From an uncultured Bacteroidales bacterium (GTDB taxonomy: Bacteria > Bacteroidota > Bacteroidia > Bacteroidales > Paludibacteraceae): a stretch of DNA of 32,744 nt. The translations under genes were made by a program, and so were the position numbers. Numbering within the stretch: position 1 is the first letter of the stretch; each line of letters begins with the position of its first letter. Where the stretch lies: contig CADCBB010000028.1 of assembly GCA_902799555.1 (NCBI GenBank), positions 1 through 32,744 on the forward strand, read 5' to 3'. The notes beneath the pieces are model-generated. The model ran no database searches. It was not told the origin of the DNA and was given only the letters and a program-made list of their open reading frames with translations. Of the stretch, positions 1 to 7,082 are shown piece after piece.

Positions 1-118
1 TTTCGATCTCTCGGAAAGCGATTTCTACATCTGCAATGTCGTTTTTTGGATTAGCAAGAAAAGCCTTGATTTCAGCCTTTATGGTAGCGATTACAATTGA
101 TGTTAGATCTAATGTCAT
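1..118 (-). CDS. Partial hypothetical protein, N-terminal 39 residues only
   Basis: An open frame runs from an ATG at 118 off the left edge of the window. It starts MTLDLTSIVIATIKAEIKAF and continues with a mixed charged, helix-forming sequence. A -7 box (TACCTTTG read on the minus strand) lies at 145-152, about 27 bases upstream, which supports this start. No family is recognisable from 39 residues. It is separated from the DUF262 gene by a terminator, so it is probably a separate transcription unit. Confidence 0.5.
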   Translation of the reverse strand, partial: MTLDLTSIVIATIKAEIKAFLANPKNDIADVEIAFREIE

Positions 119-144
119 ATCATTGTAAATATTGAAAAAATCCA

Positions 145-152
145 CAAAGGTA
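145..152 (-). promoter_or_regulatory. -7 promoter box for the partial left-edge gene
   Basis: CAAAGGTA on the plus strand is TACCTTTG on the minus strand, matching the Bacteroidota TAnnTTTG box. No TTTG -33 box is visible at the usual 20-base spacing, so this is less certain than the other promoters in the window. Confidence 0.45.
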
Positions 153-180
153 CGACAAATAATCGGAATGATAAAAGACA

Positions 181-211
181 AAAAAAATGCAGCCATCGTC
201 TGATGGCTGCA
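181..211 (-). terminator. Rho-independent terminator after the DUF262-HNH gene
   Basis: A perfect 10-bp stem (188-197 with 202-211, four-base loop) reads as a hairpin on the minus strand. It is followed by at least seven T residues (A run at 181-187). It begins 24 bases past the stop of the DUF262-HNH gene and ends the transcript coming from the methyltransferase side. Confidence 0.85.
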
Positions 212-234
212 AATTGTAAAAAATGTTTTATTTT

Positions 235-1401
235 TTATTTATTGCCTTTCGCTCTATTGTGCGTCTGGCAGAGCATCTGGCAATTGGAGATGTCTGTTGC
301 TCCGCCTTTCGACCAAGCGGTGACGTGATCGGCATCCATCTCAGCGAGTTTCCAAATGCGGGTTCGGTTCGCGTCATGGCCAAGGGCACATAGCGGACAG
401 TTACTGATATGTTGTTCTTTAGCTTGAGCCGTTTGTTTGTTATATACTTTCTCCTTGGTGGCTTTATCAAAAATACGCACATCCAATAAGCGTTTGTCTT
501 CGCAATTACCTAATACATACTCGAAGGATCCTCTAAAGTTGTTGATGTACGGGTCTTCCTTCAGTTCTTTGAGTTTGGCACCTATTTCTGTAGGATTATA
601 TGGCTGAGTATGGAAGCGTTCGTATAGTTCGCCCCATGGTTGCCCTTTCATTTCCTCGTATATATCTGGGAATACACTATCAATCCATGCTATAACGTCA
701 TTGAAATACAAGACTAATTCATTGATGTTGGTATCTCTGCGATGTGCGGACATATATGCATCGATTTTCTTCTCGTCTTTCGCGACCCATGCTAATGCCG
801 TATGCAGATAGTCTTGTCTATTGGGCTTGCCGGACAAATATGTGGACCACTTCTGCATCATTGGATTTTGCGTGTTGCTGAACATAGCTTTAGCAAGCGT
901 AACAAAAGGACCACTGTGTACTGCATTTAACATCTCTTGTTCTTCCAGTTTAACACCAGCAATATTGATAGTCTTGAACCATTCTTTAATTTCCGGCTCT
1001 TCTCCTTCACAAATATAAATGAGAAGTTTGGTATTCAGGAATTTTTCTTGCACCACTTCGTCCAATCCGCCAAAATAGTTCTCGATTCCATTAACTTTGA
1101 TGGCGAATTTATTAGTATAGAAACGACCGAACGATGTTATTCGTTGTTGCCCGTCCAATACTTCATAACGTCCGTCTAACGTGCGATTGAAGTACAAGAT
1201 GCCGATGGGATACCCTTTGAGAATGGATTCAATAACAGCTACATCTTTTTTGCCATCAGCATAGATGTAGTTGCGTTGATACTCCGGTTGGATGGTTAAT
1301 TTTCCTTCCCACCCAAACAAACCTTTACCCTCTAACTCGTTATATACAAATCCTTTGCATATATCGCGAATGGTCAAATCGGTTATAAGTTCCGTTGTCA
1401 T
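235..1401 (-). CDS. DUF262 and HNH endonuclease domain protein, probable restriction nuclease
   Basis: This 388-aa protein has two recognisable parts. Residues about 10-130 resemble DUF262 (the GmrS-like, ParB-related domain), with [10 protein letters not shown] near residue 38 and the signature DGQQRITS near residue 83. Residues about 335-385 form an HNH module: CPLC, then [12 protein letters not shown], then [14 protein letters not shown], giving zinc-ligand cysteines and the catalytic His. DUF262 proteins in type IV (GmrSD) and related systems use nucleotides to license DNA cleavage, and here nuclease and sensor are in one chain. The start lies 7 bases after the stop of the EcoRI-type methyltransferase, so the two are very likely co-transcribed. 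I infer a restriction role. The target, and whether host DNA is protected by the partner methylase, cannot be told from sequence. Confidence 0.88.
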   Translation of the reverse strand: MTTELITDLTIRDICKGFVYNELEGKGLFGWEGKLTIQPEYQRNYIYADGKKDVAVIESILKGYPIGILYFNRTLDGRYEVLDGQQRITSFGRFYTNKFAIKVNGIENYFGGLDEVVQEKFLNTKLLIYICEGEEPEIKEWFKTINIAGVKLEEQEMLNAVHSGPFVTLAKAMFSNTQNPMMQKWSTYLSGKPNRQDYLHTALAWVAKDEKKIDAYMSAHRRDTNINELVLYFNDVIAWIDSVFPDIYEEMKGQPWGELYERFHTQPYNPTEIGAKLKELKEDPYINNFRGSFEYVLGNCEDKRLLDVRIFDKATKEKVYNKQTAQAKEQHISNCPLCALGHDANRTRIWKLAEMDADHVTAWSKGGATDISNCQMLCQTHNRAKGNK

Positions 1402-1408
1402 AGTATTA

Positions 1409-2500
1409 TTATTTTTTGCGGATTATTATTCTTCTAAATAATATCTTGCCCTGCAGCGAAGGTCCCTTTCCTCTCCATTCAACACGATGATCATCTAATC
1501 CTAATATTTCAAATTGCTCGGGACAATATTTATCAAGGAACGAAATAGGTACTCCCATTAGTCCTTTGTAATCATCAGGAATTGCATCATAAAATGGAAC
1601 CTCTATTGCATCATAGTTGTCGTAGTGCAAATAGCCAACACCTCTAACTTCGGGATGTTTAGAATACTTGATATTTTCTGCTTCTGTCATCAGTTGTAGT
1701 TTCTGATGGCGACGTCCGTGATCAATGTTTGTGAACCAACATATATTTCCTAAATTCCGCCACAATCTACCATTTTCATCTATTTTATAACCATTAGAAC
1801 TAAGTTTCTGCTTATCTTCTTTATCATAAAAATCAGGTATTGTTGCCGTTTCTGGAACAGCGAATAATGTATGACCACTATGAGTGCCGAGCCACATTTT
1901 ATTATCGCGTATGAGCGGAAAAACTTCTTTGTACGTTAAGGCATTTTGATTAGCAATGATTAGGAATTGTTTGCCACTCTCCATTATCCACGCAAGAAAC
2001 TCTCTAAATAACGAGAAGGGAGGATTGGTGATAATGATATCTGCTTCTTCTCGCAATGCAGTTACTTCTTTAGAGCGGAAATCTCCTTCACCCTCTAAAT
2101 AATTCCATTCAAGGTCATTGATATCAATGCGACCGTTGGCATTGGTATCATGGTCAAGCATAAAGATCTTGCCATGTGTACGTGTCTTATCTTGATCAAA
2201 AATTGGGCTCTCCGTTTCAAATAAGGTCGGCATATAGCCTTCTTTGTACTTTTTGCTTTCGATGGCGTATGATGTAGAGATGAGTTTCTTTAGCCCAAAG
2301 AACTCAAAGTTTTGCGCAAAAAATTTGGTAAAATTTGACCACTCAGGGTCATCGCAGGGCAATAGAATAGTCTTGCCCCGGAATACATCAGGGTTACAAT
2401 CCAAATACGCATTTACTTCTTTTTGAATGTCTGCGTATTGAGTATAAAACTCATCGTTTTTCGCATTCTTGGCGTTAGCAAGATTATTGTTCTGAGACAT
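1409..2500 (-). CDS. EcoRI-family adenine-specific DNA methyltransferase
   Basis: This 363-aa protein matches the EcoRI methylase family (PF13651). It has an N-terminal KNDEFYTQ stretch, the catalytic NPPF motif in [15 protein letters not shown] (about residue 160), and the conserved block around the phrase GDFRSKEV just before it. The family transfers a methyl group from S-adenosylmethionine to adenine N6. I chose the ATG at 2500 rather than the in-frame GTG at 2521, because family members begin a few residues before the NDEFYTQ block. Residues about 118-129 read [12 protein letters not shown], which has the spacing of an EF-hand calcium loop. The gene ends 7 bases before the DUF262-HNH nuclease, which suggests a modification/restriction pair. 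About 300 bases of structured non-coding DNA precede it, and no clear -7/-33 promoter was found there. Confidence 0.9.
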   Translation of the reverse strand: MSQNNNLANAKNAKNDEFYTQYADIQKEVNAYLDCNPDVFRGKTILLPCDDPEWSNFTKFFAQNFEFFGLKKLISTSYAIESKKYKEGYMPTLFETESPIFDQDKTRTHGKIFMLDHDTNANGRIDINDLEWNYLEGEGDFRSKEVTALREEADIIITNPPFSLFREFLAWIMESGKQFLIIANQNALTYKEVFPLIRDNKMWLGTHSGHTLFAVPETATIPDFYDKEDKQKLSSNGYKIDENGRLWRNLGNICWFTNIDHGRRHQKLQLMTEAENIKYSKHPEVRGVGYLHYDNYDAIEVPFYDAIPDDYKGLMGVPISFLDKYCPEQFEILGLDDHRVEWRGKGPSLQGKILFRRIIIRKK

Positions 2501-2562
2501 AGAGTAATAGTTTATGCACACTATTACTCATACAAACAGACAAAAAGTGTGAACAATTTATC

Positions 2563-2720
2563 CGTTCGCCAAGGTATGTAGGAGACCCGTTCCCGTGATA
2601 AATGCTCACACTCAGTTGCATGAGCATCGCTATTACCTATACGGGAAAGGGCATCCATACACGGACACCTTTACATATTATTTCCGGTTCTTATGAAACT
2701 TCCTACATTTCTGGCGAACG
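2563..2720. other. Long nested inverted repeat, candidate structured RNA or DNA element
   Basis: This gene-free stretch folds on paper into one large stem. The outer helix is 2563-2571 with 2712-2720 (9 bp, perfect) and 2576-2583 with 2701-2708 (8 bp, perfect), separated by a 4x3 internal loop. Inside, 2586-2596 pairs with 2641-2651 (10 of 11), and 2602-2608 pairs with 2621-2627 (7 bp, 12-base loop). Smaller hairpins follow at 2728-2742, 2755-2770 and 2785-2804. No reverse transcriptase or transposase lies beside it, and I do not recognise the fold. It could be a cis-regulatory leader of the methyltransferase, a separate small RNA, or the remnant of a mobile element. Strand cannot be decided. 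Confidence 0.65.
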
Positions 2721-2754
2721 ATGAAATAATAGTAATGCTATTAATATTTCAATT

Positions 2755-2804
2755 GGTGCTCACTAGCACCTGTCACCCTATTTAACGTCTTGGGCAGCTG
2801 ACGT
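2755..2804. repeat. Two small hairpins beside the long inverted repeat
   Basis: GGTGCT and AGCACC pair around a 4-base loop (2755-2770). ACGTC and GACGT pair around a 10-base loop (2785-2804), directly downstream of the DUF1016 gene stop. Neither is followed by a T run on either strand, so neither is a convincing intrinsic terminator. Confidence 0.4.
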
Positions 2805-2808
2805 ATAT

Positions 2809-3945
2809 TTATTCTGTATCTTCAGTTGGATCACCCAAATCGCGCTCAATGTCTTCTATGGATGGAAGGGAAGAACGCATATCCTTTGGCAAAACATTAC
2901 CTAATTCGTAGTCCGAGACACCAATAGGCTTATTTATATCACGCAGAGCGTACTCCGCTTTTATCTTGTCCTTCGTACGACATAGCAGCAAACCTATTGT
3001 TTTGTTGTCTCCTTCTCGACATAGGATGTTATCTACTGCCGAACAATAGAAGTTTAGTTTGCCGATATACTCTGGCATAAACTCTGTGTTCTTTAGCTCG
3101 ATGACCATATACCGGTGCATAAAGGTATTGTACATCAGCAGATCAATATAATAATCATCACCACTAACTTCTAAATGATACTGCCTTCCCATAAATGCGA
3201 AGCCTGTTCCCATTTCAAGCAAGAACTTTTCCACTTCTCTAACCAATCCCAATTCGATATCCCGCTCGTCAAACTTCTCTGTGAAAGTAAGCATGTCGAA
3301 CAAGTACGGATCTTTCAGCATGGATTTGACTTCCTCTGCTTCCGGTTGAGGAAGTGCCAAGTCAAAATTGTTTGCCAATGCGCCATGCTGCTTGTAGTAA
3401 TCCATTTTTATTGCATCGATCAGAAAATCTTTTGACCAATGATTGGTAATGGACTGTACCATATACCAGTAGCGTGCCTGAATGTCCTTTACACGTTGGA
3501 TAAGGATAATATTATGCGTCCATGGCAAATGGATGATAGGAAGAGAAAAATTATACTTCGGTAATTGCGCAACCGCCGGTTGCGTATTTACTTTTTCTAA
3601 TTGTGCAATCGGCAGTTGCGCAATTATATCTGTGTCTTTGGGGAGCGTCAGTTCTTGGTTGTATTCCTCGTAGAACTGAATCATGCACTGGCAGTTGCGC
3701 ACAGAGAAGCCCTTAATTTCCGGGTAGTCATTGCGCATATCTACGGACAAACGTTTGAGTGCACCATTTCCCCAACCAATCTGCTTTTGCGCATCGGAAA
3801 GGATATGACCGACATCCCAATACATCCTCAACACCTCATCATTGGCTGAATAGATGGCGCGTTGCTGCGCCAATAGAACACGCTTCTTGACTTGCGCAAG
3901 AAGACGCAAGTAATCAAATCGCTCTGTTTGTTTAGTTTCTGCCAT
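2809..3945 (-). CDS. DUF1016 (YhcG-type) PD-(D/E)XK nuclease-domain protein
   Basis: The 378-aa product has the DUF1016 layout. An N-terminal domain carries YWDVGHIL and GWGNGALKRLS; a linker is followed by HLPWTHNIILIQRVKD and NHWSKDFLIDAI; the C-terminal nuclease-like core has DDYYIDLLMYN, then VIELKN, then PEYIGKLNFYCSAVDN. The aspartate and the ExK pair match a PD-(D/E)XK active site. The family is often found beside restriction systems, but its reaction is not well defined. The frame is open upstream to 4062, yet a -7/-33 promoter at 3967-3998 lies between, so the ATG at 3945 (MAETKQTERF) is the real start. The linker holds short in-frame repeats of IAQL/VAQLP, matching repeated TTGCGCAA-like DNA at about 3559-3628, perhaps a hypervariable segment. 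Confidence 0.88.
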   Translation of the reverse strand: MAETKQTERFDYLRLLAQVKKRVLLAQQRAIYSANDEVLRMYWDVGHILSDAQKQIGWGNGALKRLSVDMRNDYPEIKGFSVRNCQCMIQFYEEYNQELTLPKDTDIIAQLPIAQLEKVNTQPAVAQLPKYNFSLPIIHLPWTHNIILIQRVKDIQARYWYMVQSITNHWSKDFLIDAIKMDYYKQHGALANNFDLALPQPEAEEVKSMLKDPYLFDMLTFTEKFDERDIELGLVREVEKFLLEMGTGFAFMGRQYHLEVSGDDYYIDLLMYNTFMHRYMVIELKNTEFMPEYIGKLNFYCSAVDNILCREGDNKTIGLLLCRTKDKIKAEYALRDINKPIGVSDYELGNVLPKDMRSSLPSIEDIERDLGDPTEDTE

Positions 3946-3966
3946 CCATTTTTTCAAAATCCGCTG

Positions 3967-3998
3967 CAAAGGTACTACTTTTTTACGAATTATGCAAG
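3967..3998 (-). promoter_or_regulatory. Promoter of the DUF1016 gene
   Basis: On the minus strand CTTG (3998-3995) is followed after exactly 20 bases by TACCTTTG (3974-3967). Transcription would begin just upstream of the ATG at 3945, which fixes the start of that gene. Confidence 0.75.
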
Positions 3999-4134
3999 AG
4001 TTTTGGAGAAAAAAAATGCGGCGGGCGGCACGCGCAGCATACGTATCCCCCCTAAACAACAAAAGGACGTTTCTTCACATCATGAAATGATGTACTTGCC
4101 AAAACTAACCGATGGCACATACACGCCGCATGGG

Positions 4135-4239
4135 GGCTTGCGGAGCGGGCAGGCCCTCGGCGTTTGTAGCATGGCAGGGCATGATACAAAGACGAGGGAC
4201 GCTCCGCAAGCCAGGAATGTCAGCTCGTGGAGAGCTGAC
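4135..4239. repeat. GC-rich nested hairpin element upstream of uvrA
   Basis: Positions 4135-4147 pair perfectly with 4200-4212 (13 bp). Inside, CCCTCG (4154-4159) pairs with CGAGGG (4193-4198), and TTTGTA (4163-4168) pairs with TACAAA (4185-4190). A second hairpin, GTCAGCTC and GAGCTGAC (4219-4226 with 4232-4239, 8 bp), follows. The element is more GC-rich than its surroundings and ends about 80 bases before the uvrA -33 box. It could be a small RNA, a miniature mobile element or a DNA structure; I do not recognise it. Confidence 0.6.
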
Positions 4240-4319
4240 GGCGAGGGGCTAATCTGCCTATGCCCGAGCCACCTTGTGACACAAGAAATTATGAAAAAAA
4301 AATCATTTTGTGCTAAAAA

Positions 4320-4351
4320 TTTGCGTATATCGTAAAAAAGTAGTAATTTTG
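4320..4351 (+). promoter_or_regulatory. uvrA promoter
   Basis: TTTG at 4320-4323 and TAATTTTG at 4344-4351, with a 20-base spacer, match the Bacteroidota consensus. The start codon at 4399 is 48 bases downstream. Confidence 0.8.
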
Positions 4352-4398
4352 TGCGCAAATTGGAGATTGGAGATTGAAGATTGAAGAATGATTGGAGA

Positions 4399-7053
4399 AT
4401 GGTAAAGGACGAAGGACATATAGAGGTGCTGGGGGCGCGGGTGCATAACCTGAAGAACATCAGCGTATCGATCCCGCGCAAGCGGTTGACGGTGATCACC
4501 GGCCTGAGCGGGTCGGGAAAGAGTTCGTTGGCCTTCGACACGATCTTCGCGGAGGGTCAACGGCGCTATATGGAGACGTTCTCGAGTTACGCCCGGGGTT
4601 TCATCGGCCAGATGCAGCGGCCCGACGTAGATAAGATAACAGGCCTCAGCCCTGTCATCTCCATCGACCAGAAGACGACGAGCAAGAACCCGCGGTCGAC
4701 GGTAGGTACGGTGACGGAAGTGTATGACTTCCTGCGTCTGCTCTTTGCCCGCGCGGCTGTTCCCTACTCCTACCTATCCGGCAAGCCGATGGTGAAAATG
4801 ACCGACGAGCAGATCATCGACCTCATCGTACGCGAGTACGCGGGGAAGAAGATCCTCCTCCTGGCGCCGATGGTGAGCGGCCGAAAGGGCCATTACAAAG
4901 AGCTCTTCGAGACCGTCCGCAAGAAAGGCTTCGTACATGTGCGGGTCGATGGCGAGGTGCAGGAGATCGTCAAGGGGATGAAACTGGATCGGTACAGCGT
5001 CCACAACATTGAGGTAGTGGTGGACCGGCTCAAGATCCGGTCGAATGATGAAAATGATGTACGCAGACTGCGGCAATCGATTGACCAGGCGATGACGCAA
5101 GGGAACGGGATACTAATGATCGCTGCGCTCAATGGTGAAATGAGCGCGGACAAGCCGCTCAATGGTGTACGTTATTTCTCGCGCACCCTCATGGATCCGG
5201 AGACGGGACTGAGCTATCCCGAGCCGGCGCCGCATACCTTCTCTTTCAATAGCCCGTCGGGCTGGTGTCCGTGCTGCAAAGGACTGGGGAAGGTGAAAGC
5301 CAATGATGTATTGATGAATGGTGACGCTACGCTAAATGGTGCAATCGATGAGGCGATAAAGCAGGATAACTGGTGGGAATTGTTAACGAGTGAAGTGAAT
5401 GATGCCAATGATGAGAAAGATGAAAATGATGCTGAGGAATATGTCGTTTGTCCGGAGTGCGGAGGAAAGCGATTGAGCAAAGAGGCGCTGAGCTACAAGA
5501 TCGGGAAGTATAATATCGACGAGCTGGCGACGATGGATCTGGATGTCCTTCTGGTAACGTTGAACGAGTTAACGAGTGAAGGAGTTAATGAATTAACGGA
5601 GAAGCAGAAGGCGATAGCGGAGCCGATATTAAAGGAGATCTGCGCGCGGTTACGGTTCATGCAGTCGGTCGGCCTGAGCTATTTGAGTCTGAGTCGAAGC
5701 AGCGAGAGCCTCAGCGGCGGCGAGAGCCAGCGTATCCGTCTGGCCACGCAGATAGGCAGCCGGCTCGTCAACGTGCTCTATATTCTGGACGAGCCCTCGA
5801 TAGGCCTGCACCAACGCGATAACGAACGCCTGATTCGGAGCCTCAAAGAGCTGCGGGACATGGGTAACTCTGTCATCGTAGTCGAACACGACGAGGCGAT
5901 TATGCGGGAGGCGGACTGGATCGTGGATATCGGGCCGAAAGCGGGACGCTTAGGCGGCAAAGTGCTCTTTAGCGGGACGCCGGAAGAGCTGCTGAAGACG
6001 GACACATTAACGGCGCAGTACTTGAAGGGCGAGAAAGCCGTTATGACGTCATGTCGTCATGACGTTATGACGAAAGGATGGCTCACCCTCTCCGGCTGCA
6101 CGGGTAATAATCTGAAAGATGTGACGGTGAAGATTCCGCTGGGACAGATGGTATGCGTGACCGGCGTGAGCGGAAGCGGCAAATCGAGCCTGATCAACCA
6201 GACGCTCTACCCCATCCTCAGCCAACATTTCTACCGCAGCAAGCAAGTACCTTTGCCGTACAAGAAGATCGAGGGCTTGGAGCTAATCGACAAAGTAATC
6301 AACGTCGATCAGTCGCCTATCGGTCGCACGCCGCGATCAAACCCCGCGACCTACACGAACGTCTTCAGCGATATACGAGAGCTCTTCGCCGCCATTCCGG
6401 AATCCAAGATTCGCGGCTGGAAGATCGGACGGTTTAGCTTCAACGCCAAAGGCGGACGATGCGAGGAGTGCTTGGGCAACGGCTACAAGACGATCCAGAT
6501 GCATTTTATGCCGGATGTGTATGTGCCCTGCGAGGCCTGCGGCGGACAGCGGTACAACCGTGAGACCTTAGAGGTACGCTGGAAAGGTAAGACGATCGCC
6601 GACATACTGGATATGACAGTGAACCAGGCCGTGGAGTTCTTCGAGCCGCAGCCGACGATCCTCCGTAAGATCAAGACCATCCAGGATGTGGGCTTGGGAT
6701 ATATCAAATTAGGCCAAGCGTCCACAAGCCTCAGCGGCGGCGAGAGCCAGCGTATCAAACTCGCGACGGAGTTGGCGAAGCGGAGTACGGGCAAGACGCT
6801 CTATATCCTCGACGAACCGACAACGGGTCTGCATTTCGAGGATATCCGCGTGCTGCTGGGCGTACTACGGCAATTGGTCGATAAGGGTAACACCGTCCTG
6901 ATCATCGAGCATAACACAGATGTCATACGCGCCTGCGATTATATTATCGATATGGGACCCGAAGGCGGAAGGGGCGGCGGACAGGTCGTTGCCTACGGCA
7001 ACATTGAGCAAATTCGCGCTAATGCTGAAAGCATTACCGGCAAATTTATTTAA
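4399..7053 (+). CDS. uvrA: Excinuclease ABC subunit A
   Basis: UvrA is the damage-sensing ATPase of nucleotide excision repair; it loads UvrB onto damaged DNA. This 884-aa protein has two ABC modules. Walker A motifs are GLSGSGKSS near residue 37 and GVSGSGKSS in the second half; signature motifs SGGESQRIRLA and SGGESQRIKLA are followed by LDEPSIGLH and LDEPTTGLH. Cysteine pairs seen include CPCC, CPECGGKR and CEEC/CEAC in the zinc-finger region. In the first insertion, before FSFNSPSGW, the CxxC pair I would expect in many UvrA proteins is missing. At 884 aa it is short for the family (usually about 930-950). The ATG at 4399 is preferred over TTG at 4381. Low-complexity inserts (NDANDEKDENDAEE; LNELTSEGVNELTEK) come from short DNA repeats. 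It is probably co-transcribed with the antiporter gene 30 bases downstream. Confidence 0.96.
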   Translation: MVKDEGHIEVLGARVHNLKNISVSIPRKRLTVITGLSGSGKSSLAFDTIFAEGQRRYMETFSSYARGFIGQMQRPDVDKITGLSPVISIDQKTTSKNPRSTVGTVTEVYDFLRLLFARAAVPYSYLSGKPMVKMTDEQIIDLIVREYAGKKILLLAPMVSGRKGHYKELFETVRKKGFVHVRVDGEVQEIVKGMKLDRYSVHNIEVVVDRLKIRSNDENDVRRLRQSIDQAMTQGNGILMIAALNGEMSADKPLNGVRYFSRTLMDPETGLSYPEPAPHTFSFNSPSGWCPCCKGLGKVKANDVLMNGDATLNGAIDEAIKQDNWWELLTSEVNDANDEKDENDAEEYVVCPECGGKRLSKEALSYKIGKYNIDELATMDLDVLLVTLNELTSEGVNELTEKQKAIAEPILKEICARLRFMQSVGLSYLSLSRSSESLSGGESQRIRLATQIGSRLVNVLYILDEPSIGLHQRDNERLIRSLKELRDMGNSVIVVEHDEAIMREADWIVDIGPKAGRLGGKVLFSGTPEELLKTDTLTAQYLKGEKAVMTSCRHDVMTKGWLTLSGCTGNNLKDVTVKIPLGQMVCVTGVSGSGKSSLINQTLYPILSQHFYRSKQVPLPYKKIEGLELIDKVINVDQSPIGRTPRSNPATYTNVFSDIRELFAAIPESKIRGWKIGRFSFNAKGGRCEECLGNGYKTIQMHFMPDVYVPCEACGGQRYNRETLEVRWKGKTIADILDMTVNQAVEFFEPQPTILRKIKTIQDVGLGYIKLGQASTSLSGGESQRIKLATELAKRSTGKTLYILDEPTTGLHFEDIRVLLGVLRQLVDKGNTVLIIEHNTDVIRACDYIIDMGPEGGRGGGQVVAYGNIEQIRANAESITGKFI

Positions 7054-7082
7054 GATTTAAGATTTTAGATTTAAGATTTTAT
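7054..7082. repeat. Short AT-rich direct repeats between uvrA and the antiporter gene
   Basis: The gap is almost entirely copies of AGATTTAAGATTTT and AGATTTTAGATTTA. It carries no -33/-7 promoter and no hairpin with a T run. The same style of short repeat recurs in other gaps of the window. Confidence 0.7.

Larger units (their letters stand above)
3946..4398. other. Gene-free divergent region between the DUF1016 gene and uvrA
   Basis: No credible gene is present; the open frames here lack family features and run through inverted repeats. The stretch holds the minus-strand promoter of the DUF1016 gene, a GC-rich hairpin element, a short palindrome CTTGTG-A-CACAAG at 4273-4285, the plus-strand uvrA promoter, and a run of short repeats (GATTGGA and GATTGAA variants) at about 4360-4400. 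Confidence 0.7.

Noticed and set aside
2519-2521. GTG start for the EcoRI-type methyltransferase
   Set aside because: The ATG at 2500 gives a family-typical N-terminus; the extra seven residues are not conserved-looking.
2563-2720. Retron msr/msd RNA
   Set aside because: The nested stems are suggestive but no reverse transcriptase gene is in the window.
2781-2804. Integron attC-like core site (GTTAAAT)
   Set aside because: Only one half-site is present; no partner half-site or integrase lies nearby.
3892-4335. Plus-strand 147-codon frame and minus-strand 153-codon frame over the uvrA upstream region
   Set aside because: Both run through the hairpin element and promoters, have no domain signatures and no fitting start signals.
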